The notes under the pieces were generated by a model. That model saw only the letters and a program-made list of their open reading frames with translations, was not told where the DNA came from and did not search any database. Shown piece after piece: positions 1 through 11,340 of a stretch of 64,000 nt of DNA. The translations under genes and the position numbers were made by a program. Position 1 is the first letter of the stretch, and every line of letters begins with the position of its first letter. Source of the DNA: Saururus chinensis (Eukaryota > Streptophyta > Magnoliopsida > Piperales > Saururaceae); contig CP141142.1 of the NCBI GenBank assembly GCA_035235625.1, positions 10,756,995-10,820,994 of the forward strand, given 5' to 3'.

Positions 1-1480
1 GAAAATATGAAATTAATTTCCCCTACTTTCCCCCTTCTCCTCCTCCTCCCACCGGAGTCTAGCACCCTTCCCATTCCCCCCTTCCCCCACCCTCTATCTC
101 CCTTACTACCACCCGGAAGTAAATTTAATTTTTTCCCCGTAATAATAGATCTATTAGAGACATTTACTTATAAATATTACAAATAGTTTACCTATATTCC
201 CCCCTCTCCCCTGCTGTCAATCGGAGGAGGGGCGTTAGCACCTCCCACCAGAGTTTGGTGCCCCTCCCCCCACCCCGCATGCTCCCCCTCCATATATATA
301 TACAATGTGTTGTCCTGGACTTTAACAACCATTGGATTGAAATTCAAAGGCGCAAGGGCCAATTTTGATTTTATTTTAAGAAATTTATCTGCCCCTATAT
401 CATGTACATCGTCATCAAACGTTTTCGTTGAAGGTATTATTTTTTATTTTAATCTAAGTAATTTATATTTGTTTGTAGCTCGTGCATGTATTTTCTCACT
501 AACTTGGCTACTAATTTATTTATTTTAATACTCAGTGGGATCAAGGGGAGAATTGAGGGAGCTAGAGTGATGTCATACTACGGCGGGAGGAGTGGGGAGA
601 AAGTAGGGGAATTTAAATTTTTTTATATATTTATATTATATAGTATATATTTAAATATTTTAATTTAAATAAAAATATAGGGTATTTAAAACGTATAGTT
701 AAATGCATCACACATACTTTAGGATATTTATGACATATGGATCCATGCATCGTAAATAACATAAGGTATTTGTCACTTATAGACCTATATATCGCAAATA
801 CCCTATATATTTTATTTTATTTATATTTTATTTTTTAAAATATATTATTTAATTTATAATCACATATTATATTATTATATAAAAAATTAAAATAATTTAT
901 TTATTCCTAGTTGTGTGAGCTCGGGCTTTGAGAATTATCGGATTGAGATTCCACGGCATATGGGGGCATGCATTATGCCATTCCAATGAGTTAAGTGTGT
1001 CGTCTAATTTTTATATGACAAGGCTGGCGTTGACATGCGTGAGCCCAATCTCACACATACTAGAATTAGGATATTGAGTAAATTTTTTAAAGAACCGATG
1101 ATGCAAATGAGCATGTAACCTACTTGCACACTTAATTAGTCATATGCGACACCGAATCAAAATCCGACGCATCATAGAGCTAGGGCTCACCCTGAAGCAT
1201 GTTAGCCTAGTCCACACATACTAGAATGGTAAAATTAATTTATACATATTTATATATTAACTATTATATTTTAGAATAAAATGTATATATAATAAATCAA
1301 ATATAGGGTATTTGTGACACAAATGAGAGTATTTGCGATGCATAATCTTTTGCATTGAAATCACCCTATATTTTAGTTAATATTTTTTTAAAATATATAA
1401 TAAATAAATACAAAAACATATTTTTTTCTCCTCTCCTCCCGTTGGAGTTCAGCGCCCCTCCTACTCCCTTTATTTTAGTC
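1..1480. repeat. degenerate repeat arms, probable old DNA-transposon remnant
   Basis: This AT-rich stretch has no supportable gene. Pyrimidine-rich blocks of similar composition, each with a short GC-richer core, occur near 12-120, 195-300 and 1418-1475, and a purine-rich (opposite-strand) version occurs near 540-625. Short motifs of the type tatttgcgatgcat and their complements recur near 690-800 and 1310-1370. Repeated subterminal-type motifs in both orientations suggest a decayed DNA transposon or two facing arms. I see no clean terminal repeat or target duplication, so the class is an inference. Confidence 0.3.
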
Positions 1481-3079
1481 TGTGTCGAATTTCTTCTAGT
1501 CATGTCTACTCTTTAAGGTAGTTTATTATTTTTTTACTTGAATGTCAAAGGTCAACTAGTAGCCAAGTTAGTAGAAAAATGCTGGTATGAGATGCAGACA
1601 ATTGTAAATTTTTTAGTTTAAAATTAAAGTTGAAACGTTCAATAAAAATATTTAATGATGGCGCACATAACTCAAGGGGTAGACAAGTTGCTTAAATTAA
1701 AATCAAAATATTCCCTTGTGCCATTAGATCTCTATCTGACGATTGTCATAGCCTCTAGAATCAACATCTTTTAGAGCATCATTTAAAATTTGCACCCCTT
1801 AATTTCTCTACTTTTCCCCTATAACAAGAGTGGTAACTGGTGGCACAACATTGTCAATCTCAATAGACATTTCTATTTAAAATAGAAGATTGTCTATAGG
1901 GGTTTGTCAAATTGAAACACAAATAACAAACAAAACCCAAAAGAGCAAAATTCTATCTGAAGATTGTTGGAAACTACTTACTGTATTTGCGTTTGTGAAA
2001 TTTGTGAAATCTGAACTTACAGTATGACTAGATCAATCACGACCAGAGTTTGACTCTATATTCTTAAGACTGAATTTCATCCTCCCCTTTGTGCTTGGGA
2101 TCCGATGGACAATTTTTTTCCCAAGATGCAATGACGGTAGAAGCACTGCATACTATGGGCCTAGCAAACCAAAACTGTGCTCTTACTCGCCATAATGCAG
2201 ATGCAGATTATGCATAAGAAAATATGTAAACAAAATGTAAAGAGGTAAAATATTGTACAATATTTGTAAAAATGTACAGAGGTAAAATACTGGATAATAT
2301 TTGCAAATGATATGCTAGGGGGTATGATGATTGTACATAAAGGTACACAAGACTACGTACAATATACGAAGGGATACAACATTGTACACAGTTACAATAT
2401 GAAGTACGACTATACATAAAAGGCATGATAATAGTACAGTGTTATAACAAATAATTTAATCCCCAAAAGAAGGGTTTTATTTTTCTTTTAATGAACTCAA
2501 CTCGACTCTGTGGCTACACGTGTGAACCGAACCGTGCCGGTCGCCAATGGCACGCGTGAATTAGCACACAAAGATGTATGAGTTGAAGATGTTTCTCTAC
2601 CACGTAGTTGGCCCAAGTGCCTAGCTCTTATATTCCCACAATGATTTCCTCTTCACTTCACTTTAGATGTGATACTTTCCCTTTCTACGTAACTTTGACA
2701 CTTACCATATATTACCATGCTTTTGCTCAATCATATCAACCCGTGTTAAATAGTGGGCTCAATCTTAGGAGAATTTTATGTTTTGGACTCCCATCCAACA
2801 CAATTTTAACAAAAACAAAATAAAAAAATAGCCTTTGCAACTGCTAGATATGGCAAGCTGCATGTTTGGTGGACGAAGCATATTTCAAAATGCAAAAGAT
2901 TATATTCAATAAAATTCAAGAGGGAAAAGAATAAGAGAAATTTTTTCATCTAACATTACCAAAGCTAAATTTTAAGAACTGAGTTAATCCAAAGCTATGA
3001 AACATGCTACTTAGAACATCAACAAAGATTCCTACGCGAGTTCAACTTGGAAAAGAGGTCTCGAGAGACAGTGGGAAGG
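1481..3079. other. intergenic, no gene seen
   Basis: AT-rich sequence with only short spurious frames. A GTAC-rich stretch near 2230-2430 contains loosely repeated units (agaggtaaaata twice, and several gtacaat/gtacata variants). I see no recognisable protein, RNA gene or transposon end. Confidence 0.4.
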
Positions 3080-3244
3080 GGTTGGGCAAATTGGGTCTAA
3101 TCTGCCGTCCCCTGCACCGGAAACGCTGCGGAGGGCTGCAGATTCCGTTCCAGCAAGATAGAGATGCTGAAACATGAAGATAGCTGTAAATTCAAATTCA
3201 AACTTCAATTATTCCACATTCATATTCCAATTTAAAATCCTTCC

Positions 3245-3900
3245 TTACATGGTTACTCGCCAAATATAACTTCCTGCGACATCTTCTGTAGCAGCCCGTT
3301 GCTTGATAATTACCTTTGTTTTGCATGGAAGCGTAAAGGCAACTTGCACCATCCCTCCGTCCATCTTCAGGACCTTCACACGACCGCGAATAGCATAGTC
3401 ACAAGCAAGTTGATCGTAGACTGGTACAATGTCTGTAAGGAAGGATAGAAATGATAATGAAGACCTGTTAAGGCTGAGATCTCCAGCCAATGATGTTAAT
3501 CATGTCCAATCGATCAACGAAGGGGAAGAGTTCTATGATTTTATCCTCGCCTTCAGAGAAGGAAGCTACCAAGTCGACAACATCATATGCATCCGAGAGA
3601 AGTGCAGTGCAGTAAATGAGATTGCGAGGCACGAAGAAGAAGAAGAAGAAGAAGAAGAAGAAGAAGAAGAAGAAGGAGGAGGAGGAGGAGGAGGAGGAGG
3701 AGGAGGAGGAGGCATGGAAGATGGTGATTATGGAGGCTTGCACTTGAGTTTTCCATGGATGATTGCTAGAGGGTCTGCCCATCTGCACCCATTTATGGAA
3801 ATGATGGTCAATGAAGTTGGAACTTCCATCCCTCGGCCCTCAGTTTCTACTACAGTTGACACCCCACGCTCATCATCCTTTTCCTTCCCAGCGTAAGTTC
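3245..3900 (-). other. coding-like patch of unknown identity
   Basis: On the minus strand 3490-3245 encodes a plausible C-terminal exon. A splice acceptor (ccttccttacag) lies just before a frame beginning DIVPVYDQLACDYAIRG, which runs on through hydrophobic and charged residues and ends after YIWRVTM at 3245. Upstream on the same strand, about 3630-3468 reads as another protein-like stretch containing SEGEDKIIELFPFVDRLDM, in a different frame. No GT-AG intron of normal size joins them without a stop. The plus strand of the same DNA is also open. I do not recognise the family; a decayed exon or fragment of an unrelated gene is possible. Confidence 0.25.
3633..3713. repeat. compound (GAA)n(GGA)n microsatellite
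   Basis: About 14 GAA triplets are followed without interruption by about 13 GGA triplets. The block would encode poly-Glu/poly-Gly on the plus strand or poly-Ser/poly-Phe on the minus strand. It keeps all overlapping frames artificially open, so nearby long frames should be discounted. Confidence 0.9.
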
Positions 3901-5066
3901 CTTAAGCTATTATCTTGTTCATGACAGGAATTTCAAAACGCAGGTCGATAGAGTTTTTCCGTGTGTTAATTCTTGCTTTGTCAAAGTGATAGGTTGCGCA
4001 ACGTGTGGAATGGAAGCCCGGTTAGGATGCCGGAACCAAAACATCGTCGTCGCCGTCTTCGTAAATTGGGGTGGTTTTGGAGGCCCCCCCTTCTACTATG
4101 TTGCAGGTTCTGAAAGGTCCTTGATCCATTGCAATGTTTCTGAGTCAATGCTACAAATGGCTCTTTTTGACATTCATGTCTTAGTTTCTGACTTCTGATG
4201 AAAACAAGCAGCAATTGGCATGAAGGAACAGTGCTATATGGCGTTGATTCTCTATGTTTACTTATCTAGGTGATTCATTTTAAAATTTTAAAATAATGTT
4301 TCTTTTTTAGAATAATACATGGGATTGATTATCTTATAGACTTATACGAAGGATGGAGTACTTGAAACATGTCTGATTATTCCCAAGCCATTTGTCTTCA
4401 TATATTACTTTTTAATCATTTTTTTTTTAGATTAACGCATGGCATTGATTATCTTTATGTGAAGGGTGGGAAATTTGGAACTTGACCGATTCCCAAGCCA
4501 TTTAGCTTCCGTCTTTTCTTTCTTTTTTTTCAAAAAGAAAAGCTTTTAGAGAACTAGATGAAAATGGCTGTTGATGGCTCTGGATGGATGATGCACACTA
4601 TAATATACGGAATCTGTGCAGAGATAGATGATAATTTTCAATGAATTTTATGTTCTAGATTGTGCACAATCAGTGGCCGGTGAAACTTCAATAACGCAAC
4701 TCCACTAGTGGTTCACAAGTTCTTCCTAGCTTTGAATGCAAATGCTTGTAGACTTCAGCATCATAAATAAAGAGAGACAGAGAGAACTTGTTTTAAAAAG
4801 CATGCTCAGAGTGTGTGAAGGGTAGCAGCCGTTAGATCGTGTGGGGCTCACACGATCTGATGGCTCCCACCCATGCACATCGGACATGACTTATAAACAC
4901 ATGTTCAACTGCACAAGATAATCAAATATGGGTCATACAAGGGACTTGAGGAAGGCATTATTCATTTAACCCTTACACAAGATCTTCATAGCATTGAATG
5001 CAAATGCATTTGGTTTGGTAACAATGAAACATAGGTCACACAAGGGACTTAGGGTAGGCCACTAAT
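3901..5066. other. intergenic downstream of the GRDP-like gene
   Basis: No gene is visible. There is a short perfect inverted repeat (agatcgtgtg, 5-nt loop, cacacgatct) at 4834-4858. A loosely repeated phrase (gaatgcaaatgc) occurs near 4733 and 4997. These look like fragments of old repeats. Confidence 0.35.
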
Positions 5067-5084
5067 TTTATTCATTACTTTATT
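5067..5084 (-). terminator. two candidate polyadenylation signals for the GRDP-like gene
   Basis: On the minus strand AATAAA occurs at 5084-5079 and again at 5072-5067, about 65 and 77 nt past the stop codon of the gene that ends at 5149. The position suits a plant near-upstream element, but the region is AT-rich, so chance occurrence is possible. Confidence 0.4.
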
Positions 5085-5148
5085 TAACTCCCATATCAGA
5101 AACTTAGAGAAAATGACATTATTTATTTGAGCAACATGCACGAACCCC

Positions 5149-8100
5149 TTAGAGTGGCAAGAGTCTTGGCATGTCAATGCAACGTGAACCGGCAAAAATG
5201 CAATTTGCACCAGGAAAATCAGAAGTAACGGCGCCACAAGCTGCATGTCCGGTGGTGGCTGTCACGTCAATGCAATGTGCATCGGCAAAAATACAATTTG
5301 CACCAGGAAAATCAGAAGTTACGGCGCCACAGGCAGCATGTCCTGTGTGGCATCGGCCGCCTCCACAATTGCCTCCACACTCTCCATAGCCACCACAGCT
5401 ACTGCCGCAGCTGCCGCAGCCGCCTCTCTTGCCTGAGGAGCTGCAGGTGGTGCCGCCCCCGCCCCCGCCCCCGCCACAGCCACTGCCGCCCCCGCCTCCG
5501 CAGCCACCCCCACAGCCACTTCCACACCCTCCACACTCCAAATCCTTGCAGCTGAATAAGTCAGAGTCACCCACTTCATAGGTCTTGGCGGCTTCATTGG
5601 TTACTATTCTACTGTGTCGCCCCTTCTTGTAGACATATGACAGTAAGTACGAGAGAACAATGGCAGGGAGTGCAAACTGTTCCTCATTGACCTACAGAGG
5701 AATTAGAAATGCATGATTATTTTGAAAAAAACAGTTTATATATGCCCGACGCATCTAGGCGGTACATGCAGCGGGGCCATTGGATCTCAATTTGATGGTG
5801 GGCATTAAATGGAGGGGCAGGCAAGTTTGAATCACCCGCTTGCCCCTTGATTTACTGTCAATTTTGATCCGGTCTCTTAGCTATTTTCATCTTATGAATA
5901 TCCAATAGAATGGCAAAAGTAGAGAAATCTGCAATAGCTGCAATAGCCTTGTGGATTGAGGTAATACCTTTAGATGGTTTGTTTCCATATCGATCAAAGC
6001 TAAGGCTTTGCCATAGGGGTCCTCTTCTGAGAATCCAACTACTGTCATGAAATCACTTTCTTTCTTTGGGCTGTTGTAGCATTTTTGCTCGAATTCAAGC
6101 TTCCTTCCAAGGAAAAGTTTTACCTGTTACCAAATAACAGTAAAAAATTTAATAAAATCGTTTTCACTGAAAATGGAGACCAATAAGTTGTTCCCACTGC
6201 TAACATAGGAACATGAACAATGGACTCACTGGTCGTTCTCCTCTAAGATCAACAGTGTATCCTTTTCTGTCAGAATTTGTCTCAAGCTGAAGGAACCACT
6301 GAGAATTGATAATAGCCCATTTAGTTCCATTCCATTCAGCTAAAATGTGTGTTTCATTTGAGCCTTTGAATATCCCCACTATTTCTCTTCTTTGCTCCTC
6401 ATCTATCTTGACAGTCCTACAAAGAGGAGACAGAAAGCATATGTACTTAAGCTTTTAAACATGCTTCAACACTTCAATAGATTATCATACGCATAATCGT
6501 GATGTGTGTATTTGCCTTTTTCGGAGGTATACTATCTCATTATCATGGCCATCCATCACACAAGTCCATTTGCCAAGCGGTTGAACCTTCTCCAACAGTG
6601 GGAAGGAACTGGTATTATCAGAAGGAGTATGTGACTTCACCATTTTGAGCACATATGGGGCTGCAGTAGGAACAGTTAAGGAAATGGCAACATGCAAAGA
6701 AATTGGCTTAGTGCCCACTTCACTTGAATGTGCGATGAGACTGAACCATTTCTCAAGTGAGAGCTCAGATTCTTGCTCTATATACTTCTCCAGAGGAAAT
6801 GGCATTGTACCAATCATTTTGCCTCCCTTTGGAAAGGTTGAGTTTGTCTCCATAAGTGACATGAGGGTGAAGTTCAGCTCACCCACTGTCTCACACTGGA
6901 ATATAATGACCTGTTTCTTGCCGGACTCTGAGAAAATGGTTAGCCTCTTTTCAGCATTGAGAAATAGGTCAGGTTGGCTCTTGCTAACAGAGATAAAAAG
7001 CTGTCCTTTGAGACTGGATGGTATGTTTCTCACCGCAACAAACTCTAGACAAATCTGCAACAACAAAAAAACGGTAAAAACAATATAAAGAGAAAAATAA
7101 ATTCTTATAAAAAATTGACAAGTAATATTATTCCAAGACCACGGATATAGATATACTGCTCCATGATTATTAGTCAATGGTTCCTGCCTGAATAACTCAA
7201 TGAACTAAGTGCTTGAGACATTAATAAATATGGTGGACAAATATCAGAGTTTAAATGCCAAAAGTTTTGTCTTTTTCTGAATATATAGTCATACAAAGTA
7301 AAGTGTATGAATATTTCATTTAAGTTGGGATTGCACATGATATAGTGATGTGTTGATGAGACACCCATAAAACTCACAAGTTTTACAGTTCTTTTAATTA
7401 CATGATTTAACGTATCCCGAAGGAAGATTGTGAGAGTTCACTTAACCAATCTTATTGAGGGCTTTGTCTAAATAATCCATTTTGGAGTTTTACAATGCAA
7501 TAAATTTAGTATCTTTTTAGCCGACAAAAAAAAGAGGTTCAAATTTTCATGTACTGAGTAAACATTGATCTTATAACAAGATTGTAACAAATTTGATTCA
7601 GAAACTTGCCTCCACAATATGTGTCTTTTTGAGCTGCAGGCTTTTCTCATATCCATTGAATGCAGTTACACTCTTCCTGAAACTTTTGGTTGGCCATGGA
7701 ATGGTTGTTACAGGAGATGGAGCACTGCCTCTATACAATGCCCCAGCCCTCCAATACCGCATACCAAATGTTTCTTCCCATTGTTTGGTGGTATCAGTAA
7801 ACCCAGTATCAAGTTTCTTCCCCTTGCTTCTGTCAGTGTCTGTATCATCATGTTCTATTATCTTCCCAATAGCTGTTATAAGGTCTTTGCAGTATGATGC
7901 TGGTTGTAATTGATGAGAATGCCAAATTAGGTCAATGTCATAAGTGGGCACACAGAACCTTCTCAAGGATTTCTCTCTGTTCCTTCTGATCAGATGTAGA
8001 AATCCTTTATATCTCGCCACAGCTCCTTCAAGAAACCCAGAGTCATGCATATGGGGCCTAGAAACCTGTTTTAAACATAAAAAATCATGGAAGTATCAAT

Positions 8101-9328
8101 GAGGACTGACCTGATAATAGATCATAATCAGGACTAAGCAAGTGTCAATGAGAACTGACCTGATAATAGAAGGAACTCTGCCTCTTAACAGCAGACTCCA
8201 AATCATATATGATGCCTCCAGCTTTAGAATAATGATTTGAATCAATTTTGGGAGGACTGCTGAAATCAAGCTCATATGGTTCATGTGGGAATAGACTGTT
8301 CCAAATTTTTTCTGTTTCTTTGGTTGATGTTCCTTGCACAAAAGATGCCACATTTTTGCTGTCCAATATGCGCCCATAAAATTTCTGGCAGTCTAATTTA
8401 TATTGCACCTAATTAAGAAGAAATGAAGTCTAGACTTTCACTCTTCAAAAACATTAAATAAAATGGCAGATACCAGTAATGTTTCTTGTTTCATGATGCC
8501 TACCGGGTTCAGCCTGTGGCACTGCCAAATCCATTCACAGTCAAGTGGCACAACAATTGGCCCATTCAGATCAGAAGAGGAAGCAAACTTAGCAAGCAAG
8601 GGGAGCCAACAAGTCTTGTACCTTTGATATGTCAAACAAAAAAAAAACCATTAACATAAGAGGCTATTCAATAGTATACATCCAAGACCCTGTCAAGAAT
8701 TGCCAATGCAATTTTGAATAACCTTCTAATGTTAAGATTACACATTAACTTAACCATAAGTGAAGCAATTCTGTGATTTTAGTGTACGCATATATAGTAA
8801 CTTGATCATGTCTGCATGAGCATGACCTGAGGATAAGAAGTAAACTTTATTGAGTGACATCAGTTTCTTAAGTCTGCAAATGTCTATGTAAACCATGAGC
8901 ATTTTAAATGAGTCCCATTAGTATGATGCATCACGGGCCATTGGATTTTGATCTGACAGCCTACTCCCTTTATTAACGTACGTGCACCATTGGATCTCTA
9001 ACCAATGACTAGTGATGCCTGAGCCCAGCTCATGTTAACTTTTTCCTTTTAAAAGTATATATTCTTTAAATGCTTATATGATGAGTATATATATGAACAC
9101 AATAAGCGTACAACAATCCAATGAAGTCTGCACACATGTTTACCTATATATTGCTTTTTCCAGGATTGGGCCATCATATAGACACCGGTTCTTATCAACT
9201 ACTGCAAGAAACTGAAGCTGCCTTTGAGCAGCAGCTACAAGGTCCATGCTAATGGCAATTTTCTGGGCTTCCAACCATTCCAGTTCTTGGAACTTGTTCA
9301 CGGTTTCCATGAAAGTTGTCCCAGACAT
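5149..9328 (-). CDS. GRDP: DUF1399 glycine-rich domain-containing protein (GRDP1/GRDP2-like)
   Basis: Eight exons can be joined on the minus strand: 9328-9144, 8621-8504, 8408-8160, 8065-7610, 7054-6516, 6416-6230, 6123-5968 and 5691-5149. They total 2433 nt, an exact multiple of three, giving about 810 aa with no internal stop. Residues about 15-335 form the DUF1399 region, with family signatures ELEWLEAQKI, VVPLDCEWIWQCHRLNP, CVPTYDIDLIWHSHQL and KKLDTGFTDTTKQWEETFG. A middle region (336-630) follows, with VRNIPSSLKGQLFIS and GRKLEFEQKC. Residues 683-742 are Gly/Cys-rich (repeated GGCGSGCGGG-type units), followed by a duplicated 31-residue Cys-containing tail. The Arabidopsis relatives are linked to stress and developmental signalling; the biochemical role is unclear. 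The start could be the Met at 9328 or the one at 9310; family alignment favours the later. Exons 4 and 5 both need GC donors (AG|GCAAGT and AG|GCAAAT) to keep frame and homology. Confidence 0.9.
5171..5356 (-). repeat. in-frame 93-bp tandem duplication at the GRDP C-terminus
   Basis: 5171-5263 and 5264-5356 are near-identical 93-bp units. On the minus strand both encode GHAACGAVTSDFPGANCIFA followed by a short Cys-containing linker (residues about 747-777 and 778-808). The duplication keeps frame and conserves all cysteines. It lies after the glycine-rich block, at the very end of the protein. Confidence 0.85.
8096..8175 (-). repeat. 49-bp duplication carrying a second copy of the exon 3 splice donor
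   Basis: The phrase tcaatgagRactgacctgataatag occurs twice, 49 bp apart, so the minus strand has TATTATCAG|GTCAGT at both the true exon 3 end (8160) and an intronic site (8111). Using the inner site would add 49 nt and shift the frame; reading past 8160 also meets a stop within a few codons (after YYQVSSH). Confidence 0.75.
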
Positions 9329-11340
9329 CCCTCAAATTTCTAAGTTCGGACACTTTTAGTGAGCTGTATTTCTGCAAATAACACAGTCATGCGTGCAAAT
9401 TGAAAAAGGGAAGTGATACAATTAATTTCCTTCAAGGGCTATTGTTACAGATATTCTAAAACAAAAATTAAAATTAAAATTTGCAGAAAGATATAATCAT
9501 ATAGTACCAGTGATGAACATTCTGGAAAGGTACAAGCATTACACTAAGTAGTTGCAAAGAGACATAAATGGAGAAGGACCAATATGTGCAAAGATGACCA
9601 AGTTAATTTCAGGCTGGAAAGTTTATAGCGACCAATGAATACATGGTGATAAATTTTATTTATACATAATCAAAATGTGCATGGAAGTAGCATCATGACA
9701 AACTGCAAGCAGAAACTCAACGTTCAAAGATATATAATTGGACACTCAAAATATGCATCGGATAGAATATATCTTTATACTCAACTTTAAAAGTTTCCGA
9801 TTATCTATGATAGGGAAGATGTGGTGTATATCGCCTATTTATAGACCCAGCTAGGTTTCGGAATTTGTTGCACTTGCAGCTTTCGTTTTCCAAGCAAGAG
9901 GACAGAAACTTCATAGGGGAAATTACATGTCCTCCTGTTACAGACAATATAATATTTAGAATATAGCTCATAGGCAGGGTAAAATCTACCACATCTTAAA
10001 GCGGCTGATTAACATGCCAGCAGGGCCAAAGATTTTGGTTGAATCCAATGGGAAGCATGCTCCCTGATATGTGTTTGCCATGTTGCCCCTCTGTCTGATC
10101 ATTGGACAAATTAATCTTTTAAGTGAAATGGCTAATTAATATTATCTTTTAAGTGAAATGGTTAATTAAGATTATATATCTTTTAAGTGAAATGGTTGAT
10201 TAGGGTTAACCTACACATTTGATGGTCTAAAATAAGTATATCATTCAGGTTAGGTATATTGGAAAACCGGACCCAAACCTAAAGGGTTGGGTTTAGGTTT
10301 TAAATGAAACTCTTAATGACTATTTGAGTTGGGTTCAGGTTTAGATGATCCAACCCGACCAAACTAAGTTTATAAATATTTAATTTTTATATGTTTTTGT
10401 ATTTTTTATAATAACTCTTAAATTTTTTATGATTAAAAGATAAAACTAAATAATTATTTAAAATTTTATATTTCTTTTAATTAAAAAGTTTCTTAAAAAT
10501 AAAAAATTCAAGAATTTTATTCTTAATGGGTGAGGTTAGGGTTTGATATATTCATGTCAGGTCAGGTTTAGGCCACTAATCTTAAAATTATAACAAAGTT
10601 CCGGTTTGGTAAAACCGGAGCCAAACCCAACCAAGTGACGTCACTAGCTTTAGTTTGCAATAGCATGATTATTATCCGAGCTTTGTCTAGCTTCAAATGG
10701 CACTTCCAAAATAAAATAAGCCGTTTACATCTCATAATTATGACCATCACTATGGTAGTATGATACTGTTAAATTGAGTTTAATAATAGTTAATACTAAT
10801 TCTAATTTGTAAGTTGTAAGAAAACTGATTCTCCAATACTGTTCTCTAATGTATCACACTTTTATGGGGCATCTCTTCGTCCCTTAGAATGCTCGAGTCA
10901 GTTAGATGAAGAGAGTATACAGTTTTGTCTTCCCATTATTTTATAATAGAGGTATAACCGACTGGCCATCACACATTTCTTGCATAAACTCGCTAAGTCA
11001 CGCTTTCGATGTTTCTGGATGCTGGTCATAGGAGGAAGTATTTGATGGCTAGCATACGAATGACTCTTCCCCTAAAAGAAGATGTACTTTTTAATATTAT
11101 TTTTTAGTTATCTCTCCAAATTTTTTTTTTCATGATCATGAGCTAAATTGAGAAGTAGACTAGTATTTCCTCTAGGACAATCAAGGAGAAAAAGAGGAAC
11201 TTTCGTTATAAACAAGTCAAAATTCTATTTTCATGACTAGCTTTTACCATAGAAACAAAGTAAGCACTTTGGTGAAACTCGCACCTTTTTTTTCAGATCA
11301 AATTTTAGATAATTAAGCCAATCCATACATGCTTAAGATG
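9329..11340. other. upstream region of the GRDP-like gene; small tandem repeat
   Basis: On the minus strand a pyrimidine/gcag acceptor-like site near 9370 suggests a 5' UTR exon starting there, so part of this stretch may be a leader intron. At about 10110-10205 the phrase cttttaagtgaaatggttaatta is repeated three times in tandem with drift. I see no other gene or transposon end. Confidence 0.4.

Noticed and set aside
3429..3896. 155-codon plus-strand frame with poly-Glu/poly-Gly
   Set aside because: The GAA/GGA microsatellite keeps it open; the flanks match no family and lack splice or start support.
4834..4858. Perfect 10-bp stem with 5-nt loop as a terminator
   Set aside because: Rho-independent terminators do not apply in plant nuclear DNA, and no gene ends here.
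5171..5597. Several open plus-strand and second minus-strand frames across the GRDP glycine-rich exon
   Set aside because: They are shadows of the Gly/Cys codon repeats; only the minus frame ending at 5149 joins the upstream exons.
6645..7088. 147-codon plus-strand frame
   Set aside because: It is antisense to GRDP exon 5, which has clear family homology on the minus strand.
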